Positions 9,844-18,123 of a DNA stretch of 64,000 nucleotides are shown here, in pieces. Every line of letters starts with the position of its first letter. The stretch's first letter is position 1. The notes under the pieces are model-generated. The model was not told where the DNA came from. It made no database searches and saw only the letters and a program-made list of their open reading frames with translations. This DNA comes from Promethearchaeota archaeon (GTDB lineage: Archaea; Asgardarchaeota; Lokiarchaeia; Helarchaeales; RDOG01). The DNA lies in assembly GCA_011365055.1 (NCBI GenBank), contig RDOG01000020.1, forward strand, positions 1 to 64,000, written 5' to 3'. The position numbers were made by a program, and so were the translations under genes.

Positions 9844-11658
9844 ATGAGAATTGCAATATTAGATAGAGATCGCTGCAAGTCCAAGGATTGTGCCCCTAAT
9901 ATAAAATCCGTTCCTTGCGTTCGTGGTTGTCCTTTAGTTAGATCTGGTGCAGAAGCTATAGTTATTGATGAAGATTCAATATACCCTCGAGTAATTGAAA
10001 CTGTATGTACGGGCTGTGCTATATGCGTTAAAAAATGTCCATTTAAAGCACTTAGCATCACGAACATAGCAGAAGAACTTAAAACAGACTTTGTTCATCG
10101 CTATGGTATCGGGATGTTTACTCTTTTTAGAATGCCTGTCATTAAACCAGGAAAAGTTATTGGTCTTATAGGACCTAATGGTGTAGGGAAATCAACAGCT
10201 TTACGGATTCTAGCTGGTGAAATCAAACCTAATCTTGGAAAACCAGAGGAACCTCCGGATTGGGAAGAAATTATCAGACATTTCAGAGGAAATGAGTTAC
10301 AAAATTATTTTAAATCATTATCAGAACAGAATTTGAAACTCGTTCATAAACCGCAATATGTAACCAAGCTGCCAGAAGTAGCCAAGGGACAAGTTAGTGA
10401 ATTGCTTGAAAAGGTTGATGAACGAGGTGTCGTAAAAAATTTAATTAAATCATTATCCATGGATAAATTTTTTGATAGAGACCTGAGTGTTCTTTCAGGT
10501 GGAGAGTTACAGCGAGTTGCTATTGCAGCTGTTGTAGCTCGAGAAGCAGATATTTATTTTTTTGATGAACCTTCTAGCTTTTTAGATATAAAAGAACGGT
10601 TAGAAATAGCGAAAGTTCTGCATGAACTCGCAGATTTAAATAAAACTGTCTTAATTGTAGAACATGATCTCGCAATTACCGATTATTTATCAGATTACGT
10701 TCACATTTTATATGGAGAATCAGGAGTCTATGGAATCGTTTCTCACTTGCATGGTGTTAGAGAAGGCATAAACATCTATTTAGAAGGATTTATTGCTGAT
10801 GAAAACATCCGATTTCGGGACGAACCTATTCGGTTTCTTTTAAATCCTATTGCCTCGGAAGGATGGGAAGGGACAGAGACCATGCTTGAATTTGGTCGAA
10901 TGGAAGCGGATCTTGGAAACTTCCATCTAAAAACAGAGCCAGGAAAAATACACAGGGGAGAAGTGATTGGAATTGTTGGAGAAAATGGATTAGGAAAATC
11001 TACATTTGTTAAATTGCTATCAGGCGAATTAAAACCCTCAGTTGGAGATCCTATTGATTCCGAATTAAAAGTGGCTGTAAAACCACAATACTTGAACATT
11101 GATTTTGACGGTACGGTGAGAGACTTCTTACAAAGCGTTGCAGGAAAAAATTATAATACTAGCTTATATAAGACTGAGGTCATAAAACCTTTTGGCATTG
11201 AGACCATAGAAGATCGCTATATAAAAGAAATTTCGGGAGGAGAATTGCAAAAGGTCTATATTGCACGAACTTTATCGACTCCAGCAGATTTATATCTTTT
11301 TGATGAACCATCTGCTTATATTGACAGTCTTGCTAGATTATCTATAACTAAAGCAATTAAGCGTAACATCCAGAATAAGAAAGCTACTGGATTTATAGTT
11401 GAACATGACATTCTCTGCGTAGATTTCTTAAGTGATTCGCTCATGGTCTTCACCGGTCAACCCGGAAGAGAAGGATTAGCATATCCACCAATTGGATTAC
11501 AACAAGGCATGAACTTGTTTTTAAAAGGTGTTGAAATAACTTTCAGGAGAGATCCAAGAACCGGAAGACCTCGCATCAATAAATTTGGATCAGAATTAGA
11601 TCGGAAACAGAAAAAAACGGGAGACTATTATTATATTTCTCCAAAGAAAGAAGAATGA
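9844..11658 (+). CDS. rli1: Ribosome recycling ATPase ABCE1/Rli1
   Basis: A 604-residue soluble twin-ATPase that splits post-termination ribosomes, acting with aRF1 and Pelota. A TTG precedes the ATG, but the ATG at 9844 gives the family's usual MRIAILD start. The N-terminal Fe-S domain has eight cysteines (11, 16, 25, 29, 55, 58, 61, 65) for two [4Fe-4S] clusters. The first ATPase shows GPNGVGKST, the signature LSGGELQRV and the Walker B ending FFDEPSS. The second shows GENGLGKST, ISGGELQKV and LFDEPSA. The two H-loops sit in VEHDLAITD and VEHDILCVD. The length is standard. Its partner aRF1 is encoded about 10 kb away at 22208. Confidence 0.97.
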   Translation: MRIAILDRDRCKSKDCAPNIKSVPCVRGCPLVRSGAEAIVIDEDSIYPRVIETVCTGCAICVKKCPFKALSITNIAEELKTDFVHRYGIGMFTLFRMPVIKPGKVIGLIGPNGVGKSTALRILAGEIKPNLGKPEEPPDWEEIIRHFRGNELQNYFKSLSEQNLKLVHKPQYVTKLPEVAKGQVSELLEKVDERGVVKNLIKSLSMDKFFDRDLSVLSGGELQRVAIAAVVAREADIYFFDEPSSFLDIKERLEIAKVLHELADLNKTVLIVEHDLAITDYLSDYVHILYGESGVYGIVSHLHGVREGINIYLEGFIADENIRFRDEPIRFLLNPIASEGWEGTETMLEFGRMEADLGNFHLKTEPGKIHRGEVIGIVGENGLGKSTFVKLLSGELKPSVGDPIDSELKVAVKPQYLNIDFDGTVRDFLQSVAGKNYNTSLYKTEVIKPFGIETIEDRYIKEISGGELQKVYIARTLSTPADLYLFDEPSAYIDSLARLSITKAIKRNIQNKKATGFIVEHDILCVDFLSDSLMVFTGQPGREGLAYPPIGLQQGMNLFLKGVEITFRRDPRTGRPRINKFGSELDRKQKKTGDYYYISPKKEE

Positions 11659-11660
11659 TA

Positions 11661-12113
11661 TTATTTTCGTTTTTGTCCGACAATCCTGAAAATGAAGTAC
11701 TTATCTACGAAAAATTTGATTGCAAAAACTATTAGTAATGAAGTTGCTAATGAAAAAAGCCATTGCAATAATCCATCCACGAAAATTAACTTGCCAACTT
11801 CAAGAAATGTTAATTGTAACAAGAGATTGAGGAAATAAAAACCCACTGCAACACCCAAATACACGATAAACTGCAATTTAACGTTCGTTTCTTCAGTTTT
11901 TTCCTTTTTAAATGTGATATAACAATCCAAAAAAAACTTCGTTGTATAGCCTATGGCCAAAGCTAGTGCGATGGCTAATGGTAAAATCATGAATAAAATG
12001 AATATGAATTGTCCACCAATATTAATCCCTGTAGTAATAATTGCAAATATCGTGTATAGTCCAAATTGTCCAGCTACTTCCTTCGTTGATTCTCCTTCAG
12101 TCACGGAATTCAC
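11661..12113 (-). CDS. GtrA-like four-helix membrane protein
   Basis: A 150-residue integral membrane protein with four predicted transmembrane helices and a basic C-terminus. Its layout and the KFFVDKYFIF ending match the GtrA/DPMS family, small membrane proteins often associated with polyprenyl-linked sugar transfer or flipping. No catalytic residues are expected. The start is uncertain: GTG at 12113 or GTG at 12104, the latter with AGAGTGA just upstream. It ends 2 nt from the convergent end of ABCE1. A link to surface glycosylation is possible but is inference. Confidence 0.75.
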   Translation of the reverse strand: MNSVTEGESTKEVAGQFGLYTIFAIITTGINIGGQFIFILFMILPLAIALALAIGYTTKFFLDCYITFKKEKTEETNVKLQFIVYLGVAVGFYFLNLLLQLTFLEVGKLIFVDGLLQWLFSLATSLLIVFAIKFFVDKYFIFRIVGQKRK

Positions 12114-12556
12114 TCTTGAAAGATTATAATTAAAATTAATAAACTTTTTGAAAAAAAAAAGGTTGATATTGTATTAGACTAAAAGGTGTTAAATATTGAG
12201 GAAGTTATTTTCTTCATGAAAGATGTGATTTCGTTAGTATTATAAAATTGATAAGTTTTGGAAAGTTTTGAACTATAAGATTTCTGTCTATTTTAGTTCA
12301 TTTTCAATGAATTCATTAAATTTATTGCCTATTTTATTATTTTGCATCGAAGGTTTCTTGAAACATTGTAAAATGAGCCTCATTGAATAACCGTTTTCAA
12401 CCCTTACGATGATTTGATTATACTCTTTCAAATGCCTACAATATCAACCTAAGTAATTAATGGCATTCTTGATATTTAAAGATATATGAAATTTGTCGGA
12501 ATTATTGATGAATTGATGGTCTAGAACCTCATCTAAAAATTCAAAAAACGAATTAA
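12114..12556. other. Intergenic stretch with one possible small gene or remnant
   Basis: This 443-base region marks the change from AT-rich flanking DNA to the GC-richer island that follows. Apart from the 47-codon frame at 12288-12431 (listed separately), I see no RNA fold, repeat family or mobile-element signature in it. Confidence 0.4.
12288..12431 (-). CDS. Possible 47-residue small protein or gene remnant
   Basis: A minus-strand frame from a TTG to a TAG reads like natural protein (MKEYNQIIVRVENGYSMRL..., ending NKFNEFIENELK). Its residue mix is normal, not the low-complexity Asn/Ile/Lys string expected from random AT-rich DNA. No strong ribosome site precedes it, and an in-frame stop lies just upstream, so it may be a real small gene or the tail of a decayed one. 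It is not recognised. Confidence 0.25.
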   Translation of the reverse strand: MKEYNQIIVRVENGYSMRLILQCFKKPSMQNNKIGNKFNEFIENELK

Positions 12557-12988
12557 TTATAATAATCCAATACGATATTCAGTAGTCGTTACAACTATCT
12601 TAAGGGGAGCGGAGCTTGTCTGAAACACCACTACCACGTTTCGTGCTTCGCCAGATTGTTGAAGCGATTGCGTGAATTCAAAGTGCCCGGATGTATTTGA
12701 GATGGATTGAAGGCACCCTCCCACGGAACCATATGCATAAAAATACATGAATTGATCCCACGTCATCAAGCTTGCAGTGACGGTTCCATTACTGGTAAAA
12801 TCCACTATCCATCGTTCGCCTTGGTCGAGTGTTACCCCCACGTGATTCCAATCATCAGAGGGTATCTCTAATGTTATCTCGGAAGTATAAGATTGCGGTA
12901 GCACTGACGGGATAACCAGCACCAGTGGGACAACCACAGAAATGATGATTATTGCCAGAATGAGAATGAGATATTTTCGTTGCATCAT
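12557..12988 (-). CDS. Small secreted or membrane-anchored protein, unknown
   Basis: About 143 residues. The frame opens with a GTG at 12994, but the ATG at 12988 or 12985 directly precedes the basic MQRKY and a long hydrophobic anchor (LILILAIIIISVVVPLV). The remaining 110 residues form a probable extracytoplasmic beta-rich domain with phrases such as WIVDFTSNGTVTASLMTWDQFMYF. One cysteine is present. The pattern resembles small domains paired with anchors in other archaeal surface proteins, but no family is recognised. Base composition is visibly richer in G+C than the flanking genes, and it is the first gene of the island that runs to 15556. Confidence 0.6.
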   Translation of the reverse strand: MMQRKYLILILAIIIISVVVPLVLVIPSVLPQSYTSEITLEIPSDDWNHVGVTLDQGERWIVDFTSNGTVTASLMTWDQFMYFYAYGSVGGCLQSISNTSGHFEFTQSLQQSGEARNVVVVFQTSSAPLKIVVTTTEYRIGLL

Positions 12989-13188
12989 GACCACGAAATA
13001 ACATGTACCTAAGTCACGAACGAGCTAGAGAGAATAAATGTTTCTCACACGTCAGTGATGATTTATGATTGGATTCAAAAAAACTAATGTTTTGGGTAGC
13101 AAAATTAAGAGGTGGATCTCGTCTCCATTGTTAGCTACAAATCCATACCGCTTTTAATTTTAATCTTCTTGCCAGCATATTCTAGTTT

Positions 13189-14187
13189 TCATATCCTTGC
13201 AGCAAAATCAAATCCCGATTCCACCGAGATGAATTCAACAAACAAATCAAAATTGTCTTGTAAAAATTTCTCCCCATCTGACAATTCTTTTAGTAACGAA
13301 ATTACTTGAAATGCATTCATCATGGTCGGAATTTCGTTTTTTCCACCTCTAGTTTCCTTGAACCCGCTGTAAACCAAATCCTTTAAGAAATCAAACAGCA
13401 AATCTTTATCAATTTTTTCCTTTTCCTCATCTCCAAGACTAAACCAGCCTTGATACGTGCTTGAAAGCGTTGCATTATCTTCATCCCAATCTTTAAGACC
13501 GCCTTCTTCGTCCAAAAAGTTTAGCAAGACGTCATCTTGGACCACTCCATTCGATGCATCAGGCGGTATTGTCATCACGCTTGGAACTAAGAATAACCCA
13601 ACGAAGGCGAAACAAATCACGACCATAACCACTAATTTCACGACGCGACTCCATTTCACGAATCCGGATAATCCTAAAATGAAAAAAGAAAAAATTGTCA
13701 TCACGATCACCGCAATGAAGGAATATGCAATCCAATCAATGAATTCAATTAATGGGCGCGCGTTACTGAAATAAATAAAATTAAATGTTAAAAATATCCC
13801 CGCTAATAAGATAGCTATTGGAATGATTCGATAGAAAGTTCTTGTATTATTATCAAGAAATCTTTCAAAGTTATCCCAAACACCGCCTCTATCATTGGGC
13901 TTGTTAGTCGAATGACATTTATTCCTAAAACTCTTGCTCTTGGTTAATAGTTGATAAACCACCACCATGCATGCTGGAACGATCATTAATGCGGAACATC
14001 CATACCCCACCCAAAATAGCACTATATTCACGTTCTGCACGCATTCAACAAATAAGGTGTGAAATAGCGAGAAAATAATGGCGATTATAAGAGATGGTAC
14101 CACGAACTTTTTCATGTTTTGAAATTTAGCTTTACATCTGGCACCATTAACCGATTTTTTTGAACTAGTATTTCCCATTTGTTTCAT
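13189..14187 (-). CDS. Multi-pass membrane protein, unknown
   Basis: A 332-residue protein with a basic N-terminal tail, about five transmembrane helices (between roughly residues 27 and 215) and a hydrophilic acidic C-terminal domain of about 115 residues (from DASNGVVQDDVLL to the end). No transporter or enzyme signature was recognised. Two starts are possible: ATG at 14187 and ATG at 14178, the latter preceded by AAAGGATG. Codon choice favours C/G-ending codons more than the surrounding genome, as in both neighbours, which suggests shared recent origin. It is divergent from the LRR gene at 14444, with the repeat element at 14303-14394 between them. Confidence 0.6.
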   Translation of the reverse strand: MKQMGNTSSKKSVNGARCKAKFQNMKKFVVPSLIIAIIFSLFHTLFVECVQNVNIVLFWVGYGCSALMIVPACMVVVYQLLTKSKSFRNKCHSTNKPNDRGGVWDNFERFLDNNTRTFYRIIPIAILLAGIFLTFNFIYFSNARPLIEFIDWIAYSFIAVIVMTIFSFFILGLSGFVKWSRVVKLVVMVVICFAFVGLFLVPSVMTIPPDASNGVVQDDVLLNFLDEEGGLKDWDEDNATLSSTYQGWFSLGDEEKEKIDKDLLFDFLKDLVYSGFKETRGGKNEIPTMMNAFQVISLLKELSDGEKFLQDNFDLFVEFISVESGFDFAARI

Positions 14188-14302
14188 CCTTTATATTACT
14201 CGAAGCTCGAGCAAAGTCATAAAAAATTCATGTTAGAGCAAGATCCTTGGTAAGAGGTTATTATTACAAAAGTATTTATATTTCTTTCTGCCAATCCTCG
14301 GT

Positions 14303-14394
14303 TTTTGATCAGTTCCATGCCGATATCGCACGGAATTTTGCGCATTGCTGCGGTCCCGTGTCGGCATCGCTAGCTTTTGATCACTTTTGCGCAT
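14303..14394. promoter_or_regulatory. Repeat-rich element upstream of the LRR gene
   Basis: Two direct repeats and an inverted repeat are interleaved here. TTTTGATCA occurs at 14303-14311 and 14375-14383. TTTTGCGCAT occurs at 14336-14345 and 14385-14394. ATGCCGA...CACGG (14317-14333) is complementary to CCGTG-TCGGCAT (14356-14367), forming a 12-bp stem with a 5-nt bulge. The element ends 49 nt before the LRR start codon. It could be an operator, a structured RNA or a small mobile remnant; the repeats are directly visible, the role is not. Confidence 0.45.
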
Positions 14395-14443
14395 CTTAAA
14401 TAGAATCATTTTTATGCCCGGACTTCCTCTATATATGTGAAAC

Positions 14444-15556
14444 ATGACGAAGAAGAAAAACATTCTCTCAGTTACCATCCACGGGCAAGTCGTGCCGATC
14501 GAAAACGAAACTTTAGAGATACCGTTCTTAATTTCCAGGGACATGTTCAATATCCAAACAATTAACGGACTTGAAAAACTTGGTAGCCTGAAAAAACTTG
14601 AGATCGGTAGTAGTAATATCAAGGAAATTCGAGGACTCGAAACATTGGAAAGCTTGGAACATTTAACGATTAAGAATGCTCACATCTCGGATATTTCCAA
14701 CTTGAGCACACTGAAACGATTGAAAACACTCGACCTTTCCAATAATCAGGTCTCCAACATTGAGCCCATTGCTCATCTAACCCAGCTCGAAAACCTTGTC
14801 TTGAACTGGAACAAAGTCGAAAACATTAACCCCCTCAACGCGTTGAAAAAGTTAAAGGACTTGAAATTGCATAGGAATGAAATTAAATTTGTTAACCTTC
14901 AAGGGTTGTCTGAATTAACGGACCTTGACCTAAGCTGGAATCAGATCGAATCTGTATCGTTTAAAGGGCTTGACCACCTTGCAAGCCTCGGTCTCTTTAA
15001 TAATAAACTAAAAAACCTCGATTTCCTTGCCGAACTCAAGAACTTGAAAAGCTTGTCAATAGATGAAAACCCCATCTATAGCACTCTCGGGCTCAAGTAC
15101 ATCCCCAATCTTGAATCCATTGACGGGCAGATCTTTTCTTACGGCGTCTACCAATTTCATCGACATTTTTACGACGAGCGCGTCCAATACGATGCCGATT
15201 GCTTCATCCACGAAATACATTACAAGCCTAAAGACCAAGAATACTTCTCCCAATCTGACATTCACGATGAAGCAGAACGACTTCGACGTGCTCATCAGTG
15301 CGAGCGCTGCGAAAAACTTAATGACAATACTGACACGTTTATATGCCCTACCTGCGATCATCTTTATGATAAAAAAAATAGCAGTATCCCAAAATTCAAC
15401 TGCGACCATTCTCATTTCTGGATTTCTCCCAATAACATCGTTGATATCATCAGGACTCATGGTGAGCCTAATAACCTCTCCGAAATTCTCAAAACGCACC
15501 CTCGATCCGCTAAAGTTTACCAGCGGTATCTTGAGGATTCCCGTGCTAAAATGTAG
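14444..15556 (+). CDS. Leucine-rich-repeat protein with C-terminal cysteine motif
   Basis: A 370-residue cytoplasmic protein without signal peptide. From about residue 36 to 230 there are about eight 22-residue leucine-rich repeats of the SDS22/internalin type (for example LKTLDLSNNQVSNIEPI, LENLVLNWNKVENINPL). The C-terminal third is different: CERCEKL, then CPTC, then CDHSHFW, giving two CxxC pairs plus Cys/His that could bind zinc. LRR arrays of this type bind proteins; the partner is unknown. Codon use (CTC, AAC, ATC, GAC) is distinctly GC-leaning compared with most of the window. A TATA-like ATATATGTG lies only about 10 nt before the ATG, so the promoter is more likely within the repeat element upstream. 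Confidence 0.8.
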   Translation: MTKKKNILSVTIHGQVVPIENETLEIPFLISRDMFNIQTINGLEKLGSLKKLEIGSSNIKEIRGLETLESLEHLTIKNAHISDISNLSTLKRLKTLDLSNNQVSNIEPIAHLTQLENLVLNWNKVENINPLNALKKLKDLKLHRNEIKFVNLQGLSELTDLDLSWNQIESVSFKGLDHLASLGLFNNKLKNLDFLAELKNLKSLSIDENPIYSTLGLKYIPNLESIDGQIFSYGVYQFHRHFYDERVQYDADCFIHEIHYKPKDQEYFSQSDIHDEAERLRRAHQCERCEKLNDNTDTFICPTCDHLYDKKNSSIPKFNCDHSHFWISPNNIVDIIRTHGEPNNLSEILKTHPRSAKVYQRYLEDSRAKM

Positions 15557-15901
15557 TTACTTCATCATTGAAAAGTATAGGTTTAATATTTTTTTTTTAA
15601 TAAAATATCATTCTAATCATTTATTTCCTTTAATATGTTATTTAATGCGAATTATATCGTTTTGGTATCGCGATCTATATGCACAAAAGTTATATTAAAA
15701 ATTACCGTTATAACAACATATGACTATATGCACATAGAACGGTAAGGGAAAATATTAGATATGTCTACGATGAAAAAAAATGACTTACTTCATTTTGATA
15801 TACATAACAATGTTATGTTGACATATGAAGACCATAAAAACATTTTCAATAAAAATATTAAAAACAACCCCAATAATTTAAACATAAAAGGATGAGATAA
15901 G
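15557..15901. other. Repeat-containing upstream region of TFB
   Basis: This 345-base gap between the LRR gene and TFB has no credible gene. It holds a direct repeat CTATATGCACA (15675-15685, 15724-15734), a perfect 8-bp inverted repeat (TTACCGTT 15702-15709, AACGGTAA 15738-15745) and a 7-bp inverted repeat ACATAAC/GTTATGT (15802-15818). These look like binding sites controlling TFB expression. Confidence 0.4.
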
Positions 15902-16819
15902 ATGCCAGCTGAAAGTTCAAGCTCTGAAGAGTTCGTATCGAATACTTCTGCATTAGAAGAAGCGGGTATAGATATATGCGAATGTGGATCAACAGATTTA
16001 ATTAAAGATCAAACAAGAGCTGAAATTATTTGCAGAAATTGTGGATTAGTTTTATCTGACCATTTAATAGATTACAGAAAGGAACGAAGATCATTTTCTA
16101 CAGAAGAAAGAAATTTAAGGGAGCACACGGGAAGTCCGTTAACTAATCTATTACCGGACATGGGGCTTTCTACAAAAATTGATAACAACACGAATTTAAC
16201 TGCAAGGAACAAGCAAAAATTTCAGCGATTAAAAAAATGGCAAAATCGTCAAACATGGCATCAAAAGAATTTATCCATAGCGATGAATGAGATTAGGAGA
16301 ATATGTAGTCAATTACATTTACCGGAATACGTCAATGAATCTGCAGCTACACTATATAGGAAAGTATATAAGAAAGATCTATTGAAGGGAAGAAGTATTA
16401 AATCGATGGTAGCGGCAGCAGTTTATATTATTTGTAGACAAAATAATGTACCTCTTCCACTTAAGTCAATCACAAATTTAAGTTTGGAATCTGAGAAAAC
16501 AATTAGAAAAGCGTACCGAACAATCTTACAAGAATTAAACCTTAAGGTAAATTCAGTTGATGCGATGACATTAATATCCAGAATAGGCGGAGAATTAAAA
16601 ATAACCAATAAAATAGAAAAAGATGCTCAATTACTAATTGAGAAAGCTAAAGAAAATAAGTTGCTTGTTGGAAAGGATCCAAAAGGAATAGCAGCTGCAG
16701 CCATATATATAGCATCGATACAAAATGGCAAGCGAAGAAGTCAAACTTCTGTCGCAAAAGCAGCAAATGTAACAGAAGTAACTCTCAGAAATAGATATAA
16801 AGAATTAGTTGAAATTTAA
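15902..16819 (+). CDS. tfb: Transcription initiation factor TFB
   Basis: A 305-residue archaeal homologue of TFIIB, which bridges TBP-bound promoters and RNA polymerase. The N-terminal zinc ribbon spans about residues 25-50 (C26, C28, C44, C47). It is followed by the B-reader/linker (YRKERRSFSTEERNLREHTGSPLTNL) and two cyclin-like repeats, about 110-200 and 205-305. The first zinc pair is spaced Cys-x-Cys rather than the usual Cys-x-x-Cys. An acidic/serine N-terminal tail of about 20 residues is longer than usual. GGATGAG precedes the ATG. The upstream gap is rich in short repeats. Confidence 0.95.
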   Translation: MPAESSSSEEFVSNTSALEEAGIDICECGSTDLIKDQTRAEIICRNCGLVLSDHLIDYRKERRSFSTEERNLREHTGSPLTNLLPDMGLSTKIDNNTNLTARNKQKFQRLKKWQNRQTWHQKNLSIAMNEIRRICSQLHLPEYVNESAATLYRKVYKKDLLKGRSIKSMVAAAVYIICRQNNVPLPLKSITNLSLESEKTIRKAYRTILQELNLKVNSVDAMTLISRIGGELKITNKIEKDAQLLIEKAKENKLLVGKDPKGIAAAAIYIASIQNGKRRSQTSVAKAANVTEVTLRNRYKELVEI

Positions 16820-16955
16820 TTAACTATTCTGAAATTTTTTTATTTTTTTAAATTTTTTCTTTATAGCATTAAATTAATTTAAAATTAGTTTAAAAATTTG
16901 AAAATAAAACTAGATTTCATTAATCTTGCTCACATTTTAAGAAATATTTAATTTT

Positions 16956-17972
16956 TTAAGATAGATCTTCATCGGTTGCTTCAATTTCTAATCCTGTATT
17001 ATGGCCTATATCTTCGAATATTAATTTCTTTTTTCCCTGTTTATCACGTTTATATAATTTTAGTTGCACTTCTGAAGTTAGACTCTCCATGATTCGGCTC
17101 TTCATTGCACCAAGACTGGGAGATTTTAAGGAACCAGCAGTTTCTTCAGATACTTTTAATTCTTTTTTGTGCTTTTTTCGAGCATTAAAAAACAATATAT
17201 AATTTTTATTAGTTATTACAGCTTTAACTCTTTTTGGTTTGATATTTAATGCTTGAATTTTAGCTCCAGTATATGTTGTCAATAAATAAATCTTTCCTTG
17301 ATGCCATATTATGAATAAAAAGCCTGGGAATTCAAATCCGAGGAATGGTATACGAGCGATTGAAGCCATGAAGGACGTTTTACCCTTTTTAAAATGGTTA
17401 GATTGCATCCAAATGTATCCATTAGGAAAAGATTTTCCCCAATCTTTTTCCATGTATCCTAATCCATTTGTAAAATCGATCTCTTTATCGTTAATGGTCA
17501 ATTTTCCAACGATATCGTGATTCATACTAAGCATCCCGTGATAGCATTCCATGAAAGGAATGAATGTAAATGGTCCCATAATACCGGGAGCTAAAAGAGT
17601 TTTTTGCCATGGAACTGTATTTTTGAAATTTAGTTTACCTACGATCGAAAAACCTTTTTGATGGATGGAAAGATTAATTTTATCCGTAGTGAAAATATTT
17701 TCACCTATTTTAACCTTAAATTCTTGAGATGATGCCCAAAATTTATCCAAGGGATATTCAAAATATACTGTTTCACCAGTTGCACCATTCAACATTTGAA
17801 TGAAACAATGACTTGTATTATTCGTTTTATCAAGAGAGATACCAGGTATGAAGGCGTATAAATTCTTTTCAGATGAATCAACTATTTTATAGTACCAACC
17901 CTCAAAATAATTTTTATTTTTTAAATTGCCTTGGAACATTGATGGATTAAAAATCTTCCGGATTTTTAACAT
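16956..17972 (-). CDS. Tocopherol cyclase-like protein
   Basis: A 338-residue protein matching the tocopherol cyclase-like family in its key phrases: MFQGNLKNKNYFEGWYYK near the N-terminus, a LLAPGIMGPFTFIPFMECYHG core and LGYMEKDWGKSFP followed by WMQSNHF. Plant and cyanobacterial members close the chromanol ring of vitamin E, but most prokaryotic homologues have no known substrate. An archaeal cell with isoprenoid lipids and quinones offers possible prenyl substrates, but this is inference. There is no signal peptide. The gene stands alone, with 136 nt to the convergent TFB end and 151 nt to the next gene. Confidence 0.8.
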   Translation of the reverse strand: MLKIRKIFNPSMFQGNLKNKNYFEGWYYKIVDSSEKNLYAFIPGISLDKTNNTSHCFIQMLNGATGETVYFEYPLDKFWASSQEFKVKIGENIFTTDKINLSIHQKGFSIVGKLNFKNTVPWQKTLLAPGIMGPFTFIPFMECYHGMLSMNHDIVGKLTINDKEIDFTNGLGYMEKDWGKSFPNGYIWMQSNHFKKGKTSFMASIARIPFLGFEFPGFLFIIWHQGKIYLLTTYTGAKIQALNIKPKRVKAVITNKNYILFFNARKKHKKELKVSEETAGSLKSPSLGAMKSRIMESLTSEVQLKLYKRDKQGKKKLIFEDIGHNTGLEIEATDEDLS

Positions 17973-18123
17973 GTTATATAATATTCAATTTATTCTTAAA
18001 AAAATTTGTTTTCCTTTGTATTACTTTTAAAAAATCATGTTACTACATGATATTCTCTTGATATTACACGGATTAATTTTAATCAAAAGAAAGGTGATCT
18101 CAAAGATTTTTGGGAGTTCATGA

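Noticed and set aside
14233..14622. Minus-strand 129-codon frame overlapping the LRR gene start
   Set aside because: It is antisense to the LRR gene and its upstream element, has no ribosome site, and the encoded peptide has odd composition; the LRR frame on the plus strand has clear repeats.
15063..15698. Plus-strand 211-codon frame within the LRR gene and its 3' region
   Set aside because: It lies in another frame of the LRR gene, and its peptide is the Ser/Thr/Ile-rich type produced by off-frame reading; its tail enters non-coding DNA.
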